A stretch of DNA of 40,451 bases, from assembly GCA_025361565.1 (NCBI GenBank), contig JANYKN010000063.1, positions 1-40,451 of the forward strand, in the 5' to 3' direction. The notes under the pieces are model-generated. The model was not told the origin of the DNA. It did not search any database and saw nothing but the letters and a program-made list of their open reading frames with translations. The position numbers were made by a program, and so were the translations under genes. This DNA comes from Bacteroidota bacterium (lineage in GTDB: Bacteria > Bacteroidota > Bacteroidia > Bacteroidales > NBLH01). This document shows, piece after piece, positions 16,113 through 25,062 of the stretch (positions are counted from its first letter, which is position 1; each line of letters begins with the position of its first letter).

Positions 16113-16349
16113 GTTTTTTAAACCCTTCGGGTGGTCACTGAGCCTCGGTTACTGAGCGAGTCGAAGTAGTCAAAGTGCGGTTGCAAATCCTCGAATCGGT
16201 TTAAAAGTTCACCCTTTTCAATAGTTTTCGCCATTTGAAGGGATTCAAAAATAGCCGAATTGAGCTACTATTTCACTTTTAAATAGCATAAACACAGTTC
16301 ATAAAGACATTAAACGCATTTTAATTCTCACGATTGATAAAATTAATAA
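16113..16349. repeat. Intergenic region with a REP-like repeat (16137-16168)
   Basis: Soon after gpmI comes a small hairpin ACCC-TTC-GGGT (16123-16133). It is followed by a stretch with the half-repeats CTGAGC and GTCGAAG (CACTGAGCCTCGG ... ACTGAGCGAGTCGAAGTA). Such CTGAGC/GTCGAAG sequences occur as dispersed intergenic repeats in Bacteroidota, and a shorter version is at 1083-1100. The rest is plain AT-rich leader for the next gene. Confidence 0.5.
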
Positions 16350-16922
16350 ATGATACAAATTGGTGATTCACTCATTAGTAGAGATGTGGTTGAAAAAAAG
16401 TTCGTCTGCAACCTGAATGAATGCAAAGGAGCTTGTTGTGTTGAAGGTGATTCAGGCGCGCCTTTTACCGATGAGGAACTAGATATTGTCGAAGAAATTT
16501 ATGAAAAAGTGAAGCCTTACATGCGCAAAGAAGGGATTGATGCAGTTGAAAAGCAAGGAAAGTTTGTTGTTGATATTGATAACGAACGTGTAACTCCCTT
16601 GGTAAATAAAAAGGAATGTGCTTATGTATATTTTGATGGGACAATTGCAAAATGCGTTTTTGAAAAAGCTTTTTATGATGGAATTATCAAATTCAAAAAA
16701 CCATTGTCTTGCCATTTGTACCCCATTCGTATCCAGAACTTAAGTATGTACGAAGCAGTTAATTACGATAGCTGGAATATCTGCAACCCCGCCCGTAAAT
16801 TTGGATTGGAAAACAATGTACCAGTTTATCAGTTTTTAAAAGAACCCATCATCCGAAAATATGGTGAAGATTGGTTTAAAGAATTGGAAATTATTGCAGA
16901 GGAACTTGAAAAAAGGAAGTAA
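16350..16922 (+). CDS. DUF3109 family cysteine-cluster protein (190 aa)
   Basis: This fits the DUF3109 family of small soluble proteins common in Bacteroidota, related in motif style to YkgJ-like metal-binding clusters. Conserved cysteines are C20, C25, C29 and C30 (VCNLNECKGACC). Further ones lie in KKECAYV, AKCVFE, PLSCHLYP and NICNPARK. The spacing suggests binding of a metal ion or Fe-S cluster. The function is not established. The length is typical. It converges on gcvP, and both genes end at a shared hairpin. Confidence 0.88.
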   Translation: MIQIGDSLISRDVVEKKFVCNLNECKGACCVEGDSGAPFTDEELDIVEEIYEKVKPYMRKEGIDAVEKQGKFVVDIDNERVTPLVNKKECAYVYFDGTIAKCVFEKAFYDGIIKFKKPLSCHLYPIRIQNLSMYEAVNYDSWNICNPARKFGLENNVPVYQFLKEPIIRKYGEDWFKELEIIAEELEKRK

Positions 16923-16936
16923 TTTTATATTATAAA

Positions 16937-16965
16937 ACCCGAAAGGTATTTAAAATCTTTCGGGT
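16937..16965. terminator. Bidirectional terminator between the DUF3109 gene and gcvP
   Basis: A perfect 9-bp stem ACCCGAAAG/CTTTCGGGT encloses an 11-base loop between two convergent genes. On the minus strand an A/T-rich tail follows (TTTATAATATAAAA), so it may serve both genes. Confidence 0.7.
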
Positions 16966-16992
16966 GTGATATTTAAAAATAGATTAGAATAC

Positions 16993-19878
16993 TCATTTGT
17001 TGAATAAACCTTCGCGGTAAGCATCAATTGGTGCACAAGTACATATCAAATTACGATCACCGAAAGCATCATCAACCCTGCCAACTGTTGGCCAATATTT
17101 ATTATCAGCAATCCATTTTAAAGGGAATGCTGCTTTCTGTCTTCCATATTGATGGTTCCATTCATCAGAAGTCACCTGCATGGCTGTATGTGGTGCATTT
17201 TTAAGCACGTTGTCTTCTTTATCTGCCTGATTGGTTTCAATTTCCTTGATCTCTTTATGGATGCTTATCATGGTTTCAACAAATCGATCCAATTCCTGAA
17301 GGGACTCACTTTCAGTAGGTTCAATCATTAATGTTCCATGAACAGGAAATGAAAGTGTTGGTGCATGAAATCCATAATCCATCAAACGTTTTGCAATATC
17401 AAGTTCAGTTATTCCTGAATCTTGTTTGAAATTACGGCAATCGAGAATCATTTCATGTGCAACCCTGCCATTGATATTTGTATAAAGAATTTGATAATAA
17501 TCTCTTAAGCAGGCAGCCAAATAATTTGCATTGAGAATGGCAACTTTTGTAACTTCTGTAAGTCCATCAGCACCAAGCATTTTAATATATGCGTGCGATA
17601 TGGTAAGCACACTTGCGCTCCCCCAAGGAGCACTTGAAATTGCTGCAATTCCTTTTTCACCACCGGTTTCTACAACGGGATTTTTAGGTAAAAACGAAAC
17701 CAGATGTTTGGCAACACCGATTGGGCCAACTCCAGGTCCTCCACCGCCATGAGGAATGCTGAATGTTTTGTGTAAGTTCAAATGGCAGACATCTGCACCA
17801 ATCATAGCTGGATTAGTCAAACCAACCTGTGCGTTCATATTGGCGCCATCCATATAAACTTGACCGCCATACTGATGGATAATTGCACACATTTCAATAA
17901 TTGCTTCTTCAAAAACTCCATGAGTTGATGGATAAGTTACCATAAAGGCTGCAAGATTATCTTTATGCTCTTCGGCTTTTTTCTTCAAATCAGAAACATC
18001 GATATTTCCTTTGTTATCGCATTCTACTACAATTACATGCATACCTGCCATAGCAGCACTTGCAGGATTTGTACCATGTGCTGAAGATGGGATAAGAACA
18101 ATATTCCTATGACCATTGCCTTGCGACAAATGGTATTCGCGAATTACCATTAAACCTGCATATTCGCCTGAAGCACCTGAATTTGGTTGCAAAGATACGT
18201 CTGAAAAACCAGTGATTTCACATAAATCATCAACCAATTCTTTGAATAATTCATGATAACCAGCGGCCTGATCAACAGGAACAAATGGATGAATACCACC
18301 AAATTCAATCCAGCTCAATGGCAACATTGAAGTTGCTGAATTAAGTTTCATGGTGCATGAACCCAACGCAATCATGGAATGGGTCAACGAAATATCCTTT
18401 TTCTCCAGCTTTTTAATATAACGGGACATTTCTGTTTCGGAACGATATTTTTTGAATATTTCAAGTGTTAAGTATTCACTCTTGCGCTCAAAGCTTTTCT
18501 CAAAAAAGATACTTTCTTTAATTTCAAGAACTTCATCCTGAATTTTATTTATTGCAGCAGCAAAAACCTTTAGAATATTGTTAACATCATAAAGATTGGT
18601 TGTTTCGTCAATGCTGATGCCAATTTCTTTACTGTTGATGTATCTGAAATTTATTTTATTGTTTACTGCCAATCTTTTAATATCAGCCACTTTAATATGA
18701 TCCGGCAGTATTATATTTAGAGTATCAAAGAAATTCTTGTTTGTTTGCTCGTAACCAAGTTTTTTCAAGCCTTCTGAGATTATTCCAGCGGAACTATGAA
18801 TGTTTAAGGCAATACTTTTAATACCTTCAGCACCATGATAAACGGCATACATACTTGCCATAATGGCCAAAAGAGCTTGGGCTGTGCAAATATTTGATGT
18901 TGCCCTTTCACGCTTAATATGTTGCTCTCTAGTTTGAAGAGCCATCCTTAAAGCCAGATTCCCATGCACATCTTTTGATACACCGATTATACGGCCCGGC
19001 ATACTCCTTTTGTATTGTTCTTTGGATGCAAAATATGCTGCAGCAGGACCGCCATATCCCATTGGCACACCAAATCTCTGTGTTGTGCCAAAAACAAGAT
19101 CTGCACCCCATTCGCCAGGAGGAGTAATTAATGCAAGACTCATTAAATCAGCAGCAACTCCAACCATCACTTCCGAGGCATGCATTTTGTCCACAAACTG
19201 CTTATAATCAATTATTTTACCATCACAAGCCGGATATTGCAATAAAACACCAAATTCTTTCTGGGTGCCAGCAAATTCTGAGAATTTTCCTTGTCTGATT
19301 TCGATCCCAAGTGGAATTGCCCTGGTTTCAACTACAGCAAGTGTTTGAGGAAAAATATTTTCATCAATAAAAAATACATTTCTACCTTCTTTGGTTGCAT
19401 TTTTTGATCGGGTATTAAACATCATAATCATAGCCTCAGCCGCTGCTGTTCCTTCATCTAAAAGGGAAGCATTTGCCAGTTCCATCCCCGTTAAATCGCA
19501 AACCATGGTTTGGAAATTAAGCAGTGCTTCAAGCCTTCCTTGCGAAATCTCGGCTTGATAAGGAGTATAAGATGTATACCATGATGGGTTCTCAACAATA
19601 TTGCGGAGAATAACAGCAGGAGTAATTGTATCGTAATATCCCAAACCAATGTAGGAATCAAATACTTTATTTTTTGATGCAATTTCTAAAATTCTTCTGA
19701 AGTATTTACGTTCGGTTAAAGCCGGTGAAAGATTCAAGTTTTTTTTAAGCCTGATTGATGACGGAATAGTTTGACCAATCAACTCATCAAGGCTCGAAAC
19801 CCCAATCTTTTTTAGCATTGCAGGAATTTCAGTTTCCCTGGGACCATTGTGTCGGTAAATAAATTTATCTGTTGCCAT
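16993..19878 (-). CDS. gcvP: Glycine dehydrogenase (decarboxylating), P-protein of the glycine cleavage system (961 aa)
   Basis: A PLP enzyme that decarboxylates glycine and passes the aminomethyl group to lipoyl GcvH. It is the long single-chain form, with N- and C-terminal halves homologous to the split GcvPA and GcvPB subunits. It starts FIYRHNGPRETEIPAMLKKIG. The second half holds PNSGASGEYAGL, SSAHGTNPASA and the PLP-lysine motif NLHKTFSIPHGGGGPGVGP (Lys near 703). It ends in FGDRNLICTC, the typical C-terminus. The length is normal. No gcvT, gcvH or glycine riboswitch is nearby, so the other subunits are encoded elsewhere. A TAnnTTTG box lies about 40 bases upstream. Confidence 0.98.
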   Translation of the reverse strand: MATDKFIYRHNGPRETEIPAMLKKIGVSSLDELIGQTIPSSIRLKKNLNLSPALTERKYFRRILEIASKNKVFDSYIGLGYYDTITPAVILRNIVENPSWYTSYTPYQAEISQGRLEALLNFQTMVCDLTGMELANASLLDEGTAAAEAMIMMFNTRSKNATKEGRNVFFIDENIFPQTLAVVETRAIPLGIEIRQGKFSEFAGTQKEFGVLLQYPACDGKIIDYKQFVDKMHASEVMVGVAADLMSLALITPPGEWGADLVFGTTQRFGVPMGYGGPAAAYFASKEQYKRSMPGRIIGVSKDVHGNLALRMALQTREQHIKRERATSNICTAQALLAIMASMYAVYHGAEGIKSIALNIHSSAGIISEGLKKLGYEQTNKNFFDTLNIILPDHIKVADIKRLAVNNKINFRYINSKEIGISIDETTNLYDVNNILKVFAAAINKIQDEVLEIKESIFFEKSFERKSEYLTLEIFKKYRSETEMSRYIKKLEKKDISLTHSMIALGSCTMKLNSATSMLPLSWIEFGGIHPFVPVDQAAGYHELFKELVDDLCEITGFSDVSLQPNSGASGEYAGLMVIREYHLSQGNGHRNIVLIPSSAHGTNPASAAMAGMHVIVVECDNKGNIDVSDLKKKAEEHKDNLAAFMVTYPSTHGVFEEAIIEMCAIIHQYGGQVYMDGANMNAQVGLTNPAMIGADVCHLNLHKTFSIPHGGGGPGVGPIGVAKHLVSFLPKNPVVETGGEKGIAAISSAPWGSASVLTISHAYIKMLGADGLTEVTKVAILNANYLAACLRDYYQILYTNINGRVAHEMILDCRNFKQDSGITELDIAKRLMDYGFHAPTLSFPVHGTLMIEPTESESLQELDRFVETMISIHKEIKEIETNQADKEDNVLKNAPHTAMQVTSDEWNHQYGRQKAAFPLKWIADNKYWPTVGRVDDAFGDRNLICTCAPIDAYREGLFNK

Positions 19879-19919
19879 TTTTTGTATCTTTACTTTTAAT
19901 TAGATATATTAGGAAGCTG

Positions 19920-19927
19920 CAAATTTA
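19920..19927 (-). promoter_or_regulatory. Candidate -7 promoter box of gcvP
   Basis: On the minus strand the sequence is TAAATTTG, an exact TAnnTTTG match, 41 bases before the gcvP ATG. No clear -33 element is seen. Confidence 0.45.
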
Positions 19928-20068
19928 TAAAGAAGCAATTTCTTTATTAGTATAATTGCTAAAAATATCATGGATTTTAATCATGATTTTGATCATATTT
20001 TAAAATATTAAATATCAATTATTTAGATATAATTAAATTCCCTTTTTTGACATTAAACTTGTAAACTC

Positions 20069-20674
20069 ATGAAAATAGTTAAGTTTTTAGTTTCATTTAT
20101 TTTAGTATTGGCTGCATTTTTTGTAAAAGCTCAAAATACATTATGGCTTACCAATGGAAAAAAAATTGAAATTGGTGAGTACAAATTTGCAAACAAGGAT
20201 TTCATTACTTACAAATCCTTAAAAAACAAATCCAAATCCATTGAAACATATGAAGTTTTTTCCCTCATTGAAAATAATGGTAATGAAATAGTTGTTTATA
20301 AGCAGGATACGACTTATCAGGGCGCTTTTTCAATTCTCGAAATGCGTGCTTTTGTTCAGGGACAAACCGATGCAAACAAAAATTTTAAAAGTCCGCTAAT
20401 TACAGCAGGAGGAATTGTATTGGCAGGAGCTTCGTCGGTAGTTATTAACCCGGTTTTTATTATTTTAGTTTCGGGTGCATATTGTACAACCATTGGATTA
20501 ACTAAAACCAGCGAAAAAAAATTGACTATTCCATTGGAATACAAGAATAATGAGCATTATTTATTGGGCTATAAAAAAGAATGCAAGCACAAACGCATCA
20601 AAAGTGCAATTCTTGGTTCTGGAATAGGTTTGGTTGTTGGATTTACAACTTTTGCTCTTATAAACAAGAATTAG
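20069..20674 (+). CDS. Hypothetical exported/membrane protein (201 aa)
   Basis: It has a signal peptide (MKIVKFLVSFILVLAAFFVKAQ). A small lysine-rich beta domain follows (about 23-90; LTNGKKIEIGEYKF). Then come a glycine-rich hydrophobic pair of segments (about 110-150; ITAGGIVLAGASSVVINPVF) and a last hydrophobic helix (about 182-198; SAILGSGIGLVVGFTTFALI). The overall plan resembles small envelope proteins of Bacteroidota whose N-terminal part looks like a lipid- or polymer-binding beta domain. No family is recognised. It stands alone, convergent with the hydrolase gene at 20702. Confidence 0.7.
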   Translation: MKIVKFLVSFILVLAAFFVKAQNTLWLTNGKKIEIGEYKFANKDFITYKSLKNKSKSIETYEVFSLIENNGNEIVVYKQDTTYQGAFSILEMRAFVQGQTDANKNFKSPLITAGGIVLAGASSVVINPVFIILVSGAYCTTIGLTKTSEKKLTIPLEYKNNEHYLLGYKKECKHKRIKSAILGSGIGLVVGFTTFALINKN

Positions 20675-20701
20675 CTTTGCTCAATACTTTTTGTTTTCAA
20701 A

Positions 20702-21337
20702 TTAACTTAAAAAAGGATTCGAAAGCCTCTCTTTTCCAATAGAAGTTGATGGACCATGTCCGGGATAGACAATCATATTATCACCTAGTGGAAAAAGTTT
20801 GTTTTTAATATTCGTTATCAGCTGGTTATAATCGCCACCCGGCAAATCAGATCTGCCAATACTATCGTTAAAAAGTACATCGCCAACAATCATAAAAGCC
20901 TCCTTTTGGCTATAAAAAACCAGGCTACCGGGCGAATGGCCAGGAACATGTGCAATATTCAGTACTGAATTTCCAAAAGTTATTTGATCTTTTTCGTCAA
21001 GAAAGATTTCAATTTTTGGCACTTCTCCTATCTGAATTCCATAATTAATACCATGGTTTTTGGCAGCTTTGGATAAAAATTCATCGGTGGGATGAGCCTC
21101 CACTTTAAGCTTATATTTTTCAGATACAAAGTGGTTTCCAAGGATATGATCAATATGGCAATGTGTATTTAATAAACGAACCGGTTTTAATCCATTTTCC
21201 TCAATAAATTGCACAAGAATACTTTCTTCTCTGGCCGAAAAACAACCGGGATCAATGATTATAACTTCTTTTGAATCATCATAAACCAAATATGTATTTT
21301 CCTGAAAAGGATTAAAAATAAAATTCTTTATTTGCAT
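20702..21337 (-). CDS. Metallo-beta-lactamase-fold hydrolase, glyoxalase II-like (211 aa)
   Basis: A cytoplasmic two-zinc hydrolase. The signature THCHIDH (about 58-64) is followed by VPGHSPGS (His near 134), VGDVLFNDSIGR (Asp near 153) and YPGHGPST (His near 195). The GDVLF...GR...D block and the short length match the small glyoxalase-II-like/YcbL group rather than true hydroxyacylglutathione hydrolases with their C-terminal glutathione-binding domain. The substrate is probably a thioester or a detoxification product, not provable here. A TAnnTTTG box lies about 85 bases upstream (21422-21429). Confidence 0.9.
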   Translation of the reverse strand: MQIKNFIFNPFQENTYLVYDDSKEVIIIDPGCFSAREESILVQFIEENGLKPVRLLNTHCHIDHILGNHFVSEKYKLKVEAHPTDEFLSKAAKNHGINYGIQIGEVPKIEIFLDEKDQITFGNSVLNIAHVPGHSPGSLVFYSQKEAFMIVGDVLFNDSIGRSDLPGGDYNQLITNIKNKLFPLGDNMIVYPGHGPSTSIGKERLSNPFLS

Positions 21338-21421
21338 CGTTTTAATTTGTTTTCGATTTAAATATTACCATTATAGATCAATCCGGACTATTTGTAAATT
21401 CCATTTTAATCAAGCTTGGGA

Positions 21422-21429
21422 CAAATATA
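21422..21429 (-). promoter_or_regulatory. Candidate -7 promoter box of the glyoxalase II-like gene
   Basis: The minus-strand sequence is TATATTTG, matching TAnnTTTG, about 85 bases upstream of the start codon at 21337. Only the -7 element is recognisable. Confidence 0.4.
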
Positions 21430-21489
21430 GGAAATAACGGAAAATTTTTTCCGATATAATTTAAACCGAATAAATAACAAGATGATTAA

Positions 21490-22755
21490 TTAATGATTGT
21501 CTTTGATTCGTTTTCCAAGATTTTCTAAGGTAGGCTCAATTGATTTTGGCATATTAATCATTTGAGTTACAGATTTTAAATCTTTTAAACCACTTCCGGT
21601 TAAAAGTACAACATTTACAGAATTTTCTTCAAGTTTATGATGCCGATTATAGCTTAAAAATCCTGCAAATGCAGCTGCTGATGCAGGTTCAGCAAACAAT
21701 CCCGTATTTTTTGATAATTGGGCTGAGGCACTTAAAATTTCTTCATCCGTAACAGTTAACATTTCACCATTGTAGATTTGTAGGTATTGTTGTGCCATAT
21801 AAAAGTTTCTTGGAATATCTACCGAAATGGAATCAGCCAGTGTGTCGCTTTTAATGGATTGAAATTCAGGGTTGGATATATTTCGCACAAGATTATCACT
21901 TCCTGAAGATTGAACTGCAACCACAATTGGAATTTTATCGATAATTCCGTATTTCAGCAAATCTTCAAATCCCTTATAAACTCCCGAAAGTATTACTCCA
22001 TCACCGGTTGGAACAAAAATCCTGTTCGGTAACTTATATCCTAATTGTTCAAATAACTCAAAAGAGACAGTTTTTTTACCTTCTATTGTAAGGGGATTAA
22101 AGGCTGTATTCCTATTATACCATCCAAATTGAGCCGAAGCTTGAACAGATAAATCAAAAGCATCATCGTAAGTTCCTTTAACTGGGATCAGCTTTGCTCC
22201 ATACATAATGATTTGTGTAAGCTTGGCCAAAGGAGCCGATTCGGGTACCAAAATAATGGCATTTTGACTTTGTGAAGCACAAATACCTGCCAAAGATGAG
22301 CCGGCATTGCCGGTTGACGCAGCAACTATTGTATCGAAACCTTTTTCTTTTGCATAAGCAGATACCAGAGCAGAAGCCCTGTCTTTAAATGAATATGTGG
22401 GATTTTGAGAATCGTCTTTAAAATAAAGATTAACCGATAATTTAACTCCAACTATTTGCTCGATCAAATACAAAGGCGTTTCGCCTACTTTTAATTTTGG
22501 TAAACTACTGGCATTATTAATTGGAAGAATATCAATGTATTGGAATTTTTTCAATTCCTTAAATTGCATAACGGATTCGGACAAACTGTATGAACCTGGA
22601 AATTGGTTTTTGCGATAACCGTAAATCGTTTTTAAAACCCCTTTTGGAGGCAAATAAGATGTATTAATTTCATTACATTCAGGGCAAAGATAACGTACTT
22701 CACTTTCGTGATAATTTTTACCGCAAGTGGAGCATTCAAAAGTGAATTTTTGCAT
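21490..22755 (-). CDS. thrC: Threonine synthase, PLP-dependent (421 aa)
   Basis: A fold-type II PLP enzyme that makes threonine from O-phosphohomoserine. An N-terminal zinc ribbon is visible (Cys8, Cys11, Cys24, Cys27: CSTCG and CPEC), as in one group of threonine synthases. The Schiff-base lysine is K124 in NPTYSFKDRAS. The glycine-rich phosphate loop reads ASTGNAGSSLAG, and FVPTGDGVILSG, TGLFAEPASAAAFAG and LTGSGLKD follow in the expected order. The length is normal. No thrA or thrB is adjacent. A related PLP ammonia-lyase is the main alternative, but the zinc ribbon and motif set favour threonine synthase. Confidence 0.88.
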   Translation of the reverse strand: MQKFTFECSTCGKNYHESEVRYLCPECNEINTSYLPPKGVLKTIYGYRKNQFPGSYSLSESVMQFKELKKFQYIDILPINNASSLPKLKVGETPLYLIEQIVGVKLSVNLYFKDDSQNPTYSFKDRASALVSAYAKEKGFDTIVAASTGNAGSSLAGICASQSQNAIILVPESAPLAKLTQIIMYGAKLIPVKGTYDDAFDLSVQASAQFGWYNRNTAFNPLTIEGKKTVSFELFEQLGYKLPNRIFVPTGDGVILSGVYKGFEDLLKYGIIDKIPIVVAVQSSGSDNLVRNISNPEFQSIKSDTLADSISVDIPRNFYMAQQYLQIYNGEMLTVTDEEILSASAQLSKNTGLFAEPASAAAFAGFLSYNRHHKLEENSVNVVLLTGSGLKDLKSVTQMINMPKSIEPTLENLGKRIKDNH

Positions 22756-22835
22756 GCATATCGATTTATCAAAATTTGATAATTACCAATCTATCAATAA
22801 AGAAGCTGGTATTTATTAAAAAGAAGTTTTAAAAA

Positions 22836-23981
22836 TTAAAAACCTATTTTCTTGCCTTCACTTGTTTCGTCAAAATTGGTATTTTTATAATTATAGATCT
22901 CTGCCAAAGTTTTTGGTTCTTCAATAGATTCAAGGCCACCAATTTTTGAATGCAGCAATTTAGTCTTTTTAATATCCAATTCTTTAAATTCATATCTGGC
23001 CACTAATCTACCTTTACGTAAAATTGCCTTATCAATTTGCTTTAAATCAGCATTAAAAGTACAAATTAATTTTATCGACAATGCATCTGAAAGTAAACCA
23101 TCTCCTAAATTCAATAAATTTACCAACGAACTATCTGAATTGCCACTTTCACGCTGTTTAATAATAGTTTCGCAATCTTCAAGCACCAAAATGCTATTGC
23201 CATATTTAGAGATAAATGGCAAAAAATTAGGAGAACTAATTGATTCCATCATGTTTACGGGCAAAAATATGAAGCGCTTGTTCACCGTTCCCATCAAATT
23301 ACGGATATATGAAGTTTTGCCTGTACCATATTTTCCATGAAGAAGCACCAGTCCGTTCGATTTGTTAGTATTCAGAAACTTGGTGATAACCTGATCTACT
23401 TCAACAAAATCATCATTGTAGTTGTCGTTTATATTCAGTTCCTGTTTTTTTATATTGAATTTACGAAATTCAAATCCATATTCTGAATGAGAATTGGCCG
23501 AAACCATATAAAACTTTTGCTTGTGTTTATTTTCCTTTTTACTCTGTTTTACAATCGAAATAATAGCATTTATTTCTTCAAAATTGATATCGGCAGAAGA
23601 ATAATAAAAAACAATCTTATAACTGGTTACCGAAAGAATTAATTTCTCTTTAATTTTAATCAGATATGATGATGAAGAATAATCAATCTCATCAATTTTT
23701 TTTGTCTTGGCGAATTCTTCTTTTTTAAGAAAATTTGAATGAGTAAGATTGTGTAATTCTGTCAACTGTTTGATAAACAATTCAATGTTGATGTTGTTAT
23801 AAACCGAATAACTATCAGGAAGTTCGCCATACAAATGAATAAAAAACTTTCCAATATGGATTTCATCATCAAAATACGAAAAAATATCAAGCTTATCTAT
23901 TTCCCGCTCGTTCTTCTTTACCGGAAATAGTGATTTAGTCCCTTCTAATCTATTATTTATCTGTCCCATTGCATCTTTCAT
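22836..23981 (-). CDS. AAA-family ATPase with unrecognised N-terminal domain (381 aa)
   Basis: Residues about 210-345 form a AAA ATPase domain. Walker A is HGKYGTGKTSY (about 216-226) and Walker B is ILVLEDCET. A sensor-1-like stretch reads LICTFNADL, followed by IDKAILRKGRLVARYEF, which contains the arginine-finger region found in classical AAA proteins (FtsH/BCS1-like). Residues 1-190 match nothing I know and are rich in charged residues and beta-like segments. There is no signal peptide or membrane helix. It has 80 bases to thrC and may share its transcript. The role is unknown: remodelling of a partner protein is the family-level expectation. Confidence 0.8.
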   Translation of the reverse strand: MKDAMGQINNRLEGTKSLFPVKKNEREIDKLDIFSYFDDEIHIGKFFIHLYGELPDSYSVYNNINIELFIKQLTELHNLTHSNFLKKEEFAKTKKIDEIDYSSSSYLIKIKEKLILSVTSYKIVFYYSSADINFEEINAIISIVKQSKKENKHKQKFYMVSANSHSEYGFEFRKFNIKKQELNINDNYNDDFVEVDQVITKFLNTNKSNGLVLLHGKYGTGKTSYIRNLMGTVNKRFIFLPVNMMESISSPNFLPFISKYGNSILVLEDCETIIKQRESGNSDSSLVNLLNLGDGLLSDALSIKLICTFNADLKQIDKAILRKGRLVARYEFKELDIKKTKLLHSKIGGLESIEEPKTLAEIYNYKNTNFDETSEGKKIGF

Positions 23982-24249
23982 ATTTGTAGAAATTTAATCT
24001 GTTGTTGGTTTTTGAACTATTGCACATGCCAACTTTATTGCTATTAAAAAAAGCTTGCAAAGGTAATAAAACAATCTGTCATTTATTATATTCCTCTAAA
24101 TCAATTAACATTGTTTAAGAATTCAACTTATCTAAAAAATACTTATTAAGTAGTTGAATTACAATTATATAAATAATTTATTGTAATAGATTGCCGCAAT
24201 ACGGTGTTTTAAAAGGAATTAAATTAAATGACATATGGATTTATAATAT

Positions 24250-25062
24250 TTATAATTTCGAAATCCAATTAAAATGCTTCGCAAAATTTGTGATTTTTTG
24301 AGGTTCGTTTTTAAAAATCCCGTAAATTGAAGAGCCACTTCCCGACATCGATGCGTAGATAGCTCCATTTTCGTATAGATTCTCCTTAATTTGATTGAGT
24401 TGAGGATGAATTTTAAATACACTTCTTTCAAAATCATTGAATATTAAATCCTTCCATTCTTCAATTGGGCCATTAACCAATTCTTTAATTGAAACATCCG
24501 GGATTGTTGGTTTTACGGAACTGTAAGCTTCTTGCGTTCCAACAAAAACATCAGGTTTAACCAGATAAATAAAATAATTGCTCAAATCAAGTTCGATCTT
24601 TTCAAAAACTTCTCCCTTTCCACTAGCGAAAACAGGCTTATTTCTGATAAAAAAAGCACAGTCGCTGCCAATTTGAGCGGCATAATTTTCAAGTTGATAT
24701 TCTGATAATCCGAGTTTAAAATAGGTATTCAAATACTTGATAAAAAAAGCTGCATCTGACGATCCACCTCCCAATCCAGCTCCTGACGGAATTATTTTGT
24801 GAAGAAAAATTTCCAATGGAGCCAAATCGAAATCTTGTGAAAGTAATTCATATGCTTTTATGCAAATGTTCTGATTGTCAGGAATATCAAGGCTTATTCC
24901 GGACATTTTAATTTGAGTTTGGTTTTTATCGGTTTCAATAAATTCAAGAATATCAGTAAGGGCAAGTGGATAAAAAATGGTTTCAATATTATGGAATCCA
25001 TCTACTCTTTTGGATATAATATTCAACCCCAGGTTGATCTTGGCATTTGGAAAACAAATCAT
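24250..25062 (-). CDS. ispE: 4-diphosphocytidyl-2-C-methyl-D-erythritol kinase (270 aa)
   Basis: A GHMP-superfamily kinase of the non-mevalonate isoprenoid pathway, phosphorylating the 2-hydroxyl of CDP-methylerythritol. It begins FPNAKINLGLNI (substrate-binding Lys-Asn motif). The ATP-binding loop is IPSGAGLGGGSSDAAF (about 89-104), followed by GSDCAFFI. The C-terminal motif MSGSGSSIYGIF is present. The length matches the family. It is transcribed toward the AAA gene across a 268-base gap, and its own upstream region is long and non-coding. Confidence 0.96.
   Translation of the reverse strand: MICFPNAKINLGLNIISKRVDGFHNIETIFYPLALTDILEFIETDKNQTQIKMSGISLDIPDNQNICIKAYELLSQDFDLAPLEIFLHKIIPSGAGLGGGSSDAAFFIKYLNTYFKLGLSEYQLENYAAQIGSDCAFFIRNKPVFASGKGEVFEKIELDLSNYFIYLVKPDVFVGTQEAYSSVKPTIPDVSIKELVNGPIEEWKDLIFNDFERSVFKIHPQLNQIKENLYENGAIYASMSGSGSSIYGIFKNEPQKITNFAKHFNWISKL

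Noticed and set aside
16993-19878. Glycine riboswitch upstream of gcvP
   Set aside because: The leader is short (about 35-40 bases after the -7 box) and AT-rich, with no aptamer-like structure.
22836-23981. Defence-system ATPase linked to the tRNA-Phe element
   Set aside because: It lies 17 kb outside the element among housekeeping genes, with no nuclease, methylase or toxin neighbours.
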